Source: Aphelocoma coerulescens (lineage: Eukaryota; Chordata; Aves; Passeriformes; Corvidae). Taken from it: 64,000 nt of DNA. Below are positions 26,208-36,653 of this stretch, in pieces. The position numbers and the translations under genes were made by a program. Positions within the stretch are counted from its first letter, which is position 1. Each line of letters opens with the position of its first letter. The stretch lies in NCBI RefSeq assembly GCF_041296385.1, contig NC_091015.1:92798004-92862003 (forward strand), in the 5' to 3' direction. The notes below the pieces were generated by a model that had not been told where the DNA came from, did not search any database, and saw nothing but the letters and a program-made list of their open reading frames with translations.

Positions 26208-28079
26208 ACTTGAAATTTTCCTTCTTTTAGGAAAGTAAAAACATAATTTCTCACATTTGAATATAGTCTTAACTCAAAATCTAATCCTCTCTGTTCAGGT
26301 GAGTTGTGCCTGGAGATTGCTAATGATTACAGTAGGCAGATTCTCTCCAGTGTGTCTGTTTTAAAACCTATAGTCTCAATCCTGATATTTATTTTCATAG
26401 CAGCCAGTGGTGTTTTAATCACTACTAATTTTCCAAATGCATCATTAACTGGAAAAAACCCCTCCACTTTAAGGTTTTTTCCTTCACATAACTTATCCTA
26501 AAAGCTAGCAGCTTTCCACTCCTCAAAAAAGAAAAAATCCTCTTTTACATTCAGTCCTACTTGGTGGTATTCTATTTGAGTTAAAACTTTGCCTGATTTG
26601 AGGATTAACTGTTTTATGGGCATAGCTTCATGGAGAACACTGCTGCTGTATGAAGCCAACTGGTAAATGTCACAGAGTGGATGTGATTCATAAACAATTT
26701 AACAGCCAGTTTCAAGCAAGAATTATTTGAAAAAAGATACTAGAAATGATATGGTCTAGATCTTCAGAATCAAAGAAAATCTATAACCTTTGTAACTTGT
26801 TTGAGTTCTATTTTTAGAGAGAGTATAAGTCCAGTATAATTACAGTCATACTTCAGAAAGCATTTTTTAAGTGCAATGTACTGTCTTGGTCACAGCTTTG
26901 AAGTGCATCTATCATAGATTATTAACTTATTAACTGACTCCCCAAAGACAATGACCAAAATGTCTTTTAAACTCAAAGAGCTGACTTTTATTAGAATATT
27001 GCTTAGGAAGAACCTTTAAATAGACTGGGAAATGGTGAAGACGTAGAACAGGTTAGAAATAAGAAGAATTCATAAGTAACTCTCCCCTTGCCTGCTGTGC
27101 AGATGAATCCTTGCTCTCAGGCTTTGCTTCTCTGAGTTTGCTGGTAGTGTGGATTGCAGCGTATGCTATGGAGTGTCTGCAATGTTTCAAAAGACTTCTT
27201 AATTTTTTTTCTATATTCAAGATGTCTGATGCTTTGCAGCCTTTCTTTTACAGATCCCAGTTGCTGCAACACTGTAGCTGCTTACTGTAACACTGCACCC
27301 ACTTTCTCCTTTCTCTAAGCTCTCCATTGGAGCTCGGAGACCGCTGTCCCTGAATAGAGTCCATTGTTTCTTAAAAATGCACTCCTTCCTCCCTTCTCCT
27401 GCTGGGTTGCTGAGACCAGTCAGTTGTTTTTAATTTAATATGTACAGAGTCTGAGAGCAAAAATTAAACAGTGTCCATTGCAGTAAAATTATTAGAATTT
27501 GAGATATCTCTAATACAATATGCTGTTGTAAATTCTTTATTCTATTAAAGTTGCAGATCCAGCTATACTAAAACATTGTATCAGTAGGATTTAAGTATTT
27601 TCATTTTGACTGACACACAAATAAATGACTATAATATTTTTCATCTCCGATGAATGCTCTGCATTAGACTTAGATGAGCTAAGATTTTAAGAAACCAATT
27701 TAAGCACTTGTGTTTCTGTTCAAAGTTGCACTGACAGACCTCAGTAGCTAGAAAGGCAAGTTTACTTTGGTTCCTTCTCATAATGATTTCAAAGCAAAAT
27801 GTATCCTCCCCAAACTTCCAGATGGCTTTTATTGCAACAGAAATTTGTTATATTTTCTAGGTGCATGTGGTTCCTTATTGCACTGAAATCCATATGTTTG
27901 TTTTTGGATAGGGCTACTGAGCCCATGAGAGTCTAGTGATTCTGGTCATGGAAAAACTCACTTTTTTACTGAAACCAAAGCCTGTCATAACAATCAAATA
28001 GCCATTCTACCAGTCTTGCTCTTTTGTTTATGGCTATTGCACATTTGCCTCTACATTTTTATTAATTTTTTTTTTCTAT

Positions 28080-28084
28080 CACCT
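28080..28084. repeat. Target-site duplication, left, of LTR copy A
   Basis: The pentamer CACCT immediately precedes the LTR and is repeated identically right after it at 28670-28674. The 6-bp extension fails, so the duplication is exactly 5 bp. Confidence 0.85.
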
Positions 28085-28669
28085 TGTTTTGGTTTAACCC
28101 CAGCCAGCAACCAAGCCCCATGCAGCTGTTTTCTCATTTCCCTACCAGCAGGATCAGGCAGAGAATTGGAAGGGTAAAAGGTAGAAAATTTGTGGGTTGA
28201 GATAAAGACAGTTTAACTGGCAAAGCAAAAGCCACACACACAAAGTAAAACAAGGAATTAATTCACTGCTTCCCATGGGCAGGCAGGTGCTCAGCCATCC
28301 TCAGGAATAAAGGGTTCTGTCACACATAACGGCGACTTGGGAAGATAAATACCATAACTCCATAATTCCTTCTTTCCCCACCTTTATATAATGAGCATGA
28401 TCTGGAATCACATGGTCTGGAATATCCATTTGGTCAGCTGGGGTCACCTGTCCTGGCTGTGACTCCTCCCAACCTCCCAAGCCCCCCCAGCCCCCTCACC
28501 AGTGTGGCAGTGTGAGAAGCAGCAAAGGCCTTGGCTCTGTGTAAGCCCTGCTCAGCAAAACCAAAAACATCTCCATATTTTCAACCCTTTGTTCAGCACA
28601 AATCCAAAACACATTCCCCTACCAGTTATTGTGAAGAAAATTAACTCTACCCCAGCCAAAATCAGCACA
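28085..28669 (-). mobile_element. Solo LTR of an avian endogenous retrovirus, copy A
   Basis: A 585-base solo LTR. On the given strand it starts 'tgttttggtttaacccc' and ends 'cagccaaaatcagcaca', the inverted TG...CA termini of a well-known bird LTR family whose sense strand starts with a TGT..TGGTTT(C/T)-GGCTGGG-like end. It is bounded on both sides by the identical pentamer CACCT (28080-28084 and 28670-28674), a perfect 5-bp target-site duplication. Duplications of 5 bp fit ERVL-type integration. On the minus strand a TATATAAA box lies about 280 bases from the 5' LTR end, so transcription would run towards lower coordinates. No internal gag, pol or env sequence flanks it, so recombination between two LTRs probably removed the provirus body. 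I did not find an intact AATAAA on the sense strand. Confidence 0.9.
28383..28390 (-). promoter_or_regulatory. LTR TATA box, copy A
   Basis: Reads TATATAAA on the minus strand within LTR copy A, at the same relative position as the box in copy B. Activity is unknown. Confidence 0.6.
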
Positions 28670-30607
28670 CACCTTTACTGTTCTTGCTAATGTTTTAACA
28701 TTTTCAAAGTACTTAAATGCATTGACTTTTATGGGGGATGCATTTGATACCAGCATTGTCACTTACCATGCACCACCTGTTTGTTCTTGCCCAAACTTGT
28801 ACATTTGTAAGCCGTGTCATTCCAGGTTCAGCTACTTCCACATCAGGTTTGTATGAACTTTTAGCTGAACAACACATTTGTAACAATAATCTGTAGGACT
28901 ACTAGGAGAGACAAAGCACATGATATTAAGAACTCTAAAAAGAGTTTATTCTATGCAAATGTGGTTAAAATCGATGATTAATTAATTTTTCTAATTAATG
29001 TTTAAGTTATGCTTTTAGAATAATATGAAGTTTGGTCATGCTTTTCAAGACAAGTTCTAAAAGATCGTCCTCAGAAACTTTTAGTGAGTATGATTGAAAA
29101 TTATATGTAAATTGCCTAAAATTTCTTGGAGCAAAAACAAGAGAGAACTGTGGCCAGCTGGTGTTTAAAAAGGAAAAAATAAAGTTTAAATTAAGGGCCT
29201 CAAAAAATAAAAATTAAAGTTAAGAATCTAAAAGCAGATGTCTTAAGATTGCTTTAGGTCTTCATAATCTCTTTCTTGAAATTTGTTTTTGCTTCTTTTG
29301 TCCTGGGAGAGGATATGTATATTGATGCATATGTTTATAACCTAATAAAGACTGGAAAAACGGATTAGAAATTCAGTGTTGGCCTTTCATTGTCTTTATA
29401 TTTGAGTTAGCTTAATAAAGTCATACCAAGCTGACACACAGCACTGTGTGTTTTCAGCATTATTTAAAAATTTTCCACATTGAAAACTGAACTGGATATA
29501 GCAAGCAATATTTTTTTTAAAACTACTGCTGCATTTTCAATGTCAGTGAAATCTTAAGGTAAATAAGTTTTGATAAGGTCTAGCTCAGATTCAGGCAACT
29601 GAGGCTATGCACTGCCAATATGGATATCAGGGGATGATGGTTGTTATTCTGCTTTAGAATTAGCTCCCTTCCTTTCACTTTTTCCTCCTCCTTAGGGCTC
29701 TTCATGACACCACTTCCAGCTTCAAATGAGCCCTTGTCATGTGGAGCTGAACTCTCGCCAGAGCATGTCATACAATAACAACCACAGTGAAACTTTAATT
29801 CAGTCTTTGGCATTCATCCTATTATTCCTTGTAAGGTAAATTTGTTTCATTTTGAGGGCTTTCTGGAGTGTTTATTCCACATATACAGTTGCTGAGATCT
29901 GTCATTAATTTGAATTTACTGTTCAAATTGACTCTGTGTATTTTCATTTGTCAATGTAAGCATGCCACATTCTCTGCCATATAAATATAAATTTTCTGCC
30001 ACACAGGTATTGTCCTGACATAGCATATTAACACTTTATATTTTCTAGTTGTGAGACAAATGGAATGTGAGACAGCTTAAGAAATATAAACACGCTTGTT
30101 TTAATCATATTTGAGCTATGGCAAGTTGACTGTTTCATACTGGTATATTTCTGTATCTAAAAAGTAGTCATCTTGATAGGTCTGTATATCAGCACTTTGA
30201 TATGTTTTGTTCTATCCTTATATCTAAGGATACATAAAACAATCCTGGGTATACTGCATTTTTTCAAAATACATATCTCTTCCTGGGTTTATATTTTTAT
30301 GAAGGTTTGAACAATGATCCTCGAGGAGATATGTGACTGTAATCTGACTGGGTTTTGTAATGTTTGTTTCATTGTAACATGATTCTCCCAGTGTCCTGAA
30401 GGCTAAAAGTACACACATCACCGGGGCTCTGTGGGTAGATACAAGTTTCAGAATCAAATATTCTCAACTGAAAACAGCCCACAACAGGTCCCAACAAAGT
30501 AAGGTTGCATGACCTAGATGGTTATATTTGTTAGAGTATAGGGAAAAGAATTGCTTATCTCTTAGAAAGCTAAGTCATACTATTAGTCATACTGTACAGG
30601 AATATAT

Positions 30608-30662
30608 AAAGGCTTATGATTTATATATTTATATTTATGATTTATATATGATTTATGTATAT
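30608..30662. repeat. AT-rich imperfect tandem repeat
   Basis: Several imperfect copies of 'atgatttatat' in a row with almost no C. It lies just before LTR copy B. Confidence 0.7.
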
Positions 30663-30702
30663 GGGGAACAGAAAACTAGGAAAATCTAGAGAGACTTGGT
30701 GT

Positions 30703-30707
30703 AATGT
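30703..30707. repeat. Target-site duplication, left, of LTR copy B
   Basis: AATGT precedes the LTR and recurs at 31283-31287 directly after it. A 6-bp extension does not match. Confidence 0.85.
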
Positions 30708-31282
30708 TGTTGGGTTTTAACCCCAGGCAACAACTAAGCCCCACACAGCTGCTCCTTCACTCCCCTCCTCCACTTCCAGAATGATGGGGGAGAGGGTTGG
30801 AAGGGTAAAAGTGAGGAAACTCATGGGTTGAGCTAAAGACAGTTTAACAGGTAAAGCATGCAAGCAAAGCAAAACAAGAAACTCATTCACCTCCTCCCAG
30901 GGGGGAGCAGGTGTTCAGGCGTTCCCAGGAAAGCAGGGCTCCATCACTCGTAACAGGGACTTGGGAAGACAAATGTTATCGTTCCATTTACCTCCTTCTT
31001 CCTCCAAGTTTATATACTGAAAAAGATGATGTATGGCTTGGAATGTCCCTTGGGTCAGTTGAGGTCGGCTGTCCTGGCTGGGTCCCCTCTCAATTCCTTG
31101 TGCACCTTGCTGTTGGGCTGAGATGAGGAGCAGGGAAAGCCTTGGCTCTATGTAAAAACTGCTCAGCAAGAGCTGAAACATCCCCGAGTTGTCAGACCTG
31201 TTTCCAGCACAAACCCAAAACATAGCCCCATACTAGCTATTATGAAGAAATTTAACTTTTTTTTTCAGCTAAAACCAGCACA
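30708..31282 (-). mobile_element. Solo LTR of an avian endogenous retrovirus, copy B
   Basis: A 575-base second copy of the copy A family in the same minus orientation. On the given strand it starts 'tgttgggttttaacccc' and ends 'cagctaaaaccagcaca'. Blocks shared with copy A include a 'gggttgag.taaagacagttta' block, 'gacttgggaaga', the TATATAAA box and a 'ctgctcagcaa' block, in the same order. It is flanked by the perfect pentamer AATGT at 30703-30707 and 31283-31287, which differs from copy A's duplication. The two LTRs differ by many substitutions and indels. An independent solo LTR is therefore the best reading, and no coding region remains. Confidence 0.9.
31009..31016 (-). promoter_or_regulatory. 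LTR TATA box, copy B
   Basis: TATATAAA on the minus strand about 266 bases from the 5' LTR end, equivalent in position to that of copy A. Activity is unknown. Confidence 0.6.
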
Positions 31283-31555
31283 AATGTCAACCCAGTGTCA
31301 GGAAGGCCACCCTGTTCTCCACCAGTAGTGTTACATTATTCAACCAAAATTAGAACTATCGAGTGTTAATAAGATCTTGGTTGACAGACATGCAGGCTAT
31401 TTTTTTTTAAACTAGGAAAAAACCTATCAAAAGTGTATTGTTGCATACAAATGGACTTAAAATATTGCATTTAGTAGCTAATAAAATTTTCCTTGAATTG
31501 GATAGTTGCTTGGTGATGGACAAAACCCTATTATTATTATTGTTGTTGTTGTTGC

Positions 31556-31591
<36 letters not shown>

Positions 31592-33119
31592 GTTAAATCT
31601 TGGCACGTATTCTGAAGGCCTAACTTGAATAAATAAGACATTGCTTATGTAGCATTAAAGTACCTAATACTGGAAAAGTACTTTAAGCAAGTTGCTGTCA
31701 TCCTAAGAAAACATGGCAAATAAGATAGATGATGGAAATGAGATACAAATATAACCAGACTGTCAACAAAGACCAGTCTCCTTCTTCTGTTATCTTTCAA
31801 TTTTTCAGAATAAAAAGAGAACATATATATTGAGCTAAACTTCATTAAAAGCTCAGAGAATAATCTTCTAGAAATCTTGCAAAGAGGGTCATCAGGAAAA
31901 CATTGAGAGTCTTCCGTAAAAGGCACCTTTTAGAGCTGTTCTAATCACTCTCTAACTTCTGCCAGCTTACTCAAATTAGTCCATCATTGTCTCAAAATAG
32001 AGCTGCTCTGTCAGGTTTATTTTATAGGCTGATGATCAATAAAAAAGTATTTAATTCATAGATCTCAATAAAGTGTCTGTTTTTTGTAAAATATTTTATC
32101 TCTGTTTTGTAGGTGAGAATTAAAGCATGAAGGATGTGAGGGAGTTTTGCAGTAAATCAGCAGCAGAGTTAAAAAGGGGAGGATGAAATTTTCTGGGTTT
32201 TCGAAATAATGCCCTGGCTACTGGGCTGTGAATTAATTTTTATTGAAACTGTGTCCCATGCAAAATTTATATGAAGTATAAAGTGAAAGGGTTTTATAAT
32301 ACCCTGGAATTTCCTCCTGATTCCCCTTCAAATTGTCTCACCTTCACTCTGTGGGAGTTGTTGTCCTGATGAAGTCTTTCAAATCCCCTGCTGTTTATTT
32401 CAGTTGTGGAGCAAAAGAAATGTGATTTTAATTATAAGACCAGTTGTGCACTTCAAATTCAGAGTATCATGTGCTTCTAGATATAATCCTGTTGGATTCC
32501 TGCAAATTTACAAAGATAAGTTGTTTGCAGTAGATTTGACTACTTCTTTACAATAAATCCACTGTAGGATTTCTAAACTGCTGTAAGGATTTCCTGAGCC
32601 AGTGTTCTTATCACTTTATGTTTCACTGTTCAGGACGAAATTTTCTTCCATTGGTTTGCCTAATCCTTGCTTTTTGAAATAATTTTTAATATTCAAGAAA
32701 ATCCTAATGCAGCTAGGCTGTTTGATTTTTCTGTGTGAAAAGAATACTTAAGCATATTTGGTTTGAGCCCAGTGACTGATATTTTTCATCAGGTGACACT
32801 CAGCACTTCAATTACCATCAGTGAATAGCTACTCCCTATTCATCCACCACATGCTGCTCTTTGTATCCATGTTATCATTTTCTGCTGTATCCCTTTTATC
32901 ATTCCTTCTCTTCTCTGCAGCATCTGATTGTGTTCTATTGGGGTTTTTTTACACAGAGGTGTTGTTATATTTTTTTTTTTCTTTTTATAGTAGTAGTCTA
33001 TTTGTTGAGTGCAGAGGAGCAGATAGTTCTGGATTTGAGCACATTACTGATATGGCATAAGGGTCTCTGTTTTGTGCTCTACTTATTTTCTAGTGTTCTG
33101 TCATCTTTCTGGTCACCGG
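31283..33119. other. Gene-free unique DNA
   Basis: No gene recognised. It contains the TTA/TTG microsatellite at 31.53 kb. The rest is unique AT-rich sequence. Part of the CR1-like copy called at 33.12 kb may extend leftwards into this stretch, but similarity there is too weak to claim. Confidence 0.5.
31529..31591. repeat. (TTA)n-(TTG)n-(TTA)n compound microsatellite
   Basis: TTA units pass into about five TTG units and back to a longer TTA array, with one CTA interruption. The nested arrangement suggests a point change that later expanded. Confidence 0.95.
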
Positions 33120-33345
33120 TGAGCGTTTTGCCATTTGTTTCCACAGAGCTATCTGCAGGTAATATAAGATCTCCTCCTTGAGAGCAGCAAGCTCATTGGT
33201 TACTGCATGTGCAGCCAGGCTTGCTCATTACATACATTTATTGACACTGAATTTCAGCTGCTATTCTCTTGCCCAGTTGATCATCTTCATGAGATCCTTC
33301 TGCAACAGCTGGCAAACTCATGCATGTTTAGAGCACCAAGGATAT
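33120..33345 (-). mobile_element. Ancient CR1-like LINE fragment
   Basis: The phrase 'ttgacactgaatttcagctg' followed by 'cttgcccagttgatc' and 'gagatccttctgcaac' (33239-33309) matches, in order, the antisense of a CR1/L3-type reverse transcriptase segment found across amniotes. The preceding block with 'gagctatctgcaggtaat' fits the same alignment less well. No open frame is preserved. It corresponds to a more upstream part of the element than the 3' ends called elsewhere, so it is an internal fragment. Both ends are approximate. Confidence 0.6.
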
Positions 33346-33906
33346 GTTAGATCTGAGTAGACTATCTACTTGCTTCAATACAAAGATTATATACCCAGTA
33401 ATGTGTGTGCTTTCATGCCAGGTTTCACATGGAACTTTTCTGCATGTGGGCAGAGCTCTTCTTTAGCTCCCGCTGCTGCTGCTGCACAAGACACTAATTT
33501 TTGTTTAGTTCTACTGTAAGTACAGCTTTTTCTGAACTTCTCTGTCCATCACAGAGAGGCTTGAGGGTATGATGGGAGAAACTTTTACAAGCATTTTATG
33601 TATGGGCCAGGAGGCAGGATATTTTGTAGCCTCTGAGGAGCTTTGGGAAGTATTAGATCAGTGTGCAAATTGTTGTAGTTGGGGCTGTGCACCTCACTGG
33701 CTCCCACCTGCCTTAATAATGGAGCTGATTCCAGTCAGGCATTGAAATTGAAGGTGAAATGCATCATGATAGTGAGGGGAAAAGCAAAAACTGGTGCATG
33801 AAGTACATTTCTGTAAGCTGAAGGGTAATGTGTCCATCCTTGCTTTGGGGGGACTGATGATCAAATAATGCCAAACAAGTGTCACGTCCCACAGACTCTC
33901 TATACT

Positions 33907-33940
33907 AAGCCTGTACATTGACCAAGCCTGTACATTGACC
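33907..33940. repeat. Perfect 17-bp tandem duplication
   Basis: The unit 'aagcctgtacattgacc' occurs twice head to tail with no mismatch, which implies a recent local duplication. Confidence 0.95.
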
Positions 33941-34860
33941 ATATCATTGACTAGACTAATGGCAGATTTTAGGGAACAGGAGTAAGAGATGCTTTCAAGA
34001 TCATCCTGTATTTTATCATGGTTCTTGAAGACTGTGGATGTAATGCTTTACCAGTGGCTGCTGTTTGGGGATCCTATCATGTGCCTAGACTCAGGTGTCT
34101 TGGGCAATTTTAGGTGTCTTCTGATCTCCTGCTTAGTTCCAGCTGCCAGACCACGAGGTCTCCTGGACAGCCTGTGTTACTTTTGCCTCCCTCCTTTCTG
34201 AAACAATGATTCCTTCATGACATTGTGAATGACTGTGGAGACTGGATGGTTATAGCCTAGTCAGCTGCACAGAATACTTACACAGAAAAAGAGCTTGACA
34301 ATGATTCCACAGCAACAGCAAAACACAATTCAGGGAAAACCTTTAATGCAGGGAAACACTTGGGTATTAAAGTGGATATTTGATTTATATGAAACAGAAT
34401 GTATTTGGTAAGAATTATGAGATTTAGTTACTGTGATAATTTTCCTCAAAAGACACCTTATGACATTTTACTTGGGTAATTTTCCTCCCCTGTGTTCCCC
34501 AAATCTTCAGTTCCAGTGAGTAGTTTTTCCTCTTTAATATGAAGATGGAAAACAACCCCCTTATTCTGGGCAGGAACTGACTGGAAATTCATTCACTCAC
34601 TGGAAATTCATGTGTAATTCTTCTGAATTTTCACAGTGACTTTTCTCTGAGCACCATACCACATTTTTCTGCAATAGTTGTAACAAAAGAATCCCTTCAG
34701 ATTTATTTCCATCTTTGTGTAAGTTCATTAAAAACACAGCTTTGAAGAGTTCAATGTCTTGTTGTTCAGAACAGTGGGAAAAAAACCCCATTTATGATGA
34801 CTCCATTTCCAGTCAGAGAAAGAAATCTTCATTTCCACATATAAGATTTCAAAGAGCAGA

Positions 34861-34923
34861 GTTGGTTTGTTTTTTTGGTTTGGGGTTTTTTTGGTGGGTT
34901 TTTTTCTTTTTTCTTTTTTTTTG
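34861..34923. repeat. GT-rich low-complexity tract
   Basis: T runs are separated by GG, GGGG and GGTGGG, ending in a T-rich run with single C. It is the same type as the tracts at 11.06 and 23.46 kb. Confidence 0.75.
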
Positions 34924-36423
34924 TATTTTCACAACTTTAGTTTAATATCTTTGATTATTACATTTCAGTAGTTGGTCAGAAGGCTTTGTTTCTAAACTTT
35001 TTAACTAAACCAGGCACAAAAGGAGATCTACGTTGCAGTTTATTGGATGCAGTGTGTTCCATGAGTTAGTGTTAATAAACAAAAAACTTATTGCTAGAAA
35101 AAGATACTGTGACTGAAGTTACCTTAACAGCCTCTCTTCAGCAACTTCGGCTGTGACAGGGTACGTTTTGCAAACACAAAAGCTGTCACAAAATCATCTT
35201 TTTTGTTGGTTTGTTTGCTTGCTTTACTCAGTCTCTGCACATCACAAATCACCTAATGGTTTCTATAAAATCATGTAACAAAAAGAACCTGGGTTATATC
35301 TGCTACAAATCCTCGAGATAACTTAGCTTGCAAAGAGTGGGGAAAGAAGGGATTACAAAAAGAAAATAGTTACAATGCTCTGTGACAGAAACTGGTTGTA
35401 GGGTAGGTAGCTGGGCTCCACTTAAGTTTACTCCTTGTCTGAGTGTTTGTGCAGATCTCCTGTACACAGCATTAGTTTGCATTTTATAGAGACTTCCTTC
35501 AAGAAAATGGAGAATTTTAGTAAATGATTTGCAGCTTCTTGAAAGTTAAGTTACAAATCAGATCTTCTTCCCCCACCCTGGGAGCCATGAGAATTAGGTA
35601 TGAACTACCAGATAGATTCTACAAAAAAGAAAGCTGGAGTAATGAGGGATTTGAGTTCCCAGCAAATCAGTAACTTAAAATTAGAGCCCATTATTCCAAA
35701 CTAGTTTGTTCAATTTATGATAAGTTTTAAGATTGGCATTAGAATCAAAGAAGAACAACAGTTACCCCAGTGTCATCATTTGCACTTGATAAATACATTT
35801 GAAAATACAATTCTAGGATGTTTGGTTGTTCTGTCCTTGTGCCTTTTAACTCTGAAGCTGCTCAGCACAGAGACAGAGGAAGAAAAGTGGTTTTACCACT
35901 GTCTCGGGCAGCAAAGTCTGACAGGTGTCTGTCTCTACATCAGTAACTTATTAGCAGAAGCACAGCTGAAGCAGGGAGCCATTCTGAAGTAAGAGTGGCA
36001 ACCATCATAACTTTATGTCAGCAATGAAGTTAATGAGTATGTTCTCCTTTCATAGCCCATGGAGGGAGCATTATGTGCAATTACTTGCCTTTGCAACTAA
36101 CAACAAAATATGACAAGAAAAAATTGTGATGGAATCACTTAAAATTCTATCTCAAGATCATCTGATGTGGTTGCTGATTTTTTTTTTCCAAAGTATTTAC
36201 AAATTGCTACTGAGAAGAATTATAATACAGCTTTTAATACCTAAAAAGAAACTTTAGAAAAATTGATATCTTTTGATCCCTCTAATCAGCTAATGACTTC
36301 TCTGCATATATTCTATGAAAAACATTATATGTGGATACAAAAATGGTGTTAGCAAGAAATTTTCCTGCTTCTTTCTAGACCCATGAGATAATTTTCTCTC
36401 TCACAAAGATATTTGCAGGGTTC

Positions 36424-36653
36424 TGTAAACTATGAACACCTGCAAAGAGCTTTGTTTATGGTACAGTAGAAAAATATTTTGACAATGGATGTTTTAGGAT
36501 TTTAGCCAATCACCCCCAAGGGGTGGCTGATCCTTTGTCCAATTAGACTATGAAGAAAAAAGTCTATAAAAGAGTTTGTAAAATAATTAAATAAATCAAT
36601 CTTGCTGCACAATTCCTGCCTGCTGGATCTCTCTTCTCCTCCCTATCGCTGCA
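36424..36653 (+). mobile_element. Probable short solo LTR (avian endogenous retrovirus)
   Basis: The order of signals is that of a retroviral LTR on the plus strand. CCAAT motifs lie at 36506 and 36538, a TATAAA box at 36565 and AATAAA at 36590. A pyrimidine-rich stretch with 'ctctcttctcctccc' follows, ending in 'gctgca'. The small gap between TATA and AATAAA implies a very short R region, as in alpharetrovirus-like LTRs. A short inverted repeat (CACCCCC..GGGGTG) sits beside the first CCAAT. I placed the ends at a TGTAAAC start and a CTGCA end. The flanking hexamers GGGTTC and GGATGC agree at only 4 of 6 positions, so the limits are uncertain. The family name is not known to me, and no internal region is adjacent. 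Confidence 0.55.
36565..36570 (+). promoter_or_regulatory. TATA box of the probable LTR
   Basis: TATAAA in the context 'gtctataaaagag', downstream of two CCAAT motifs and 20 bases upstream of an AATAAA signal at 36590-36595. The combination supports an LTR promoter and not a cellular one. Confidence 0.5.

Larger units (their letters stand above)
24331..28084. other. Gene-free unique DNA
   Basis: No gene recognised. It contains an interrupted poly(T) tract at 26.17 kb. Frames of 60-94 codons at 25.2-25.75 kb overlap on opposite strands and match nothing I know. I saw no retrotransposon ends. Confidence 0.55.
28670..30707. other. Unique DNA between two solo LTRs
   Basis: About 2.0 kb separating LTR copies A and B. 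If the two LTRs bounded one provirus, retroviral genes or a primer-binding site should lie here. I see neither, only AT-rich non-coding sequence with an ATGATTTATAT-type repeat at 30.61-30.66 kb. The distinct duplications of each LTR also argue for independent insertions. Confidence 0.7.
33346..36423. other. Gene-free unique DNA
   Basis: No gene recognised. It contains a perfect 17-bp tandem duplication at 33.91 kb and a GT-rich tract at 34.86 kb. Reading frames stay under about 95 codons and match no known protein. Confidence 0.55.

Noticed and set aside
28670..30707. Interval between the two LTRs as a provirus interior
   Set aside because: No gag, pol or env similarity and no primer-binding site were seen, and the two LTRs have different target-site duplications.
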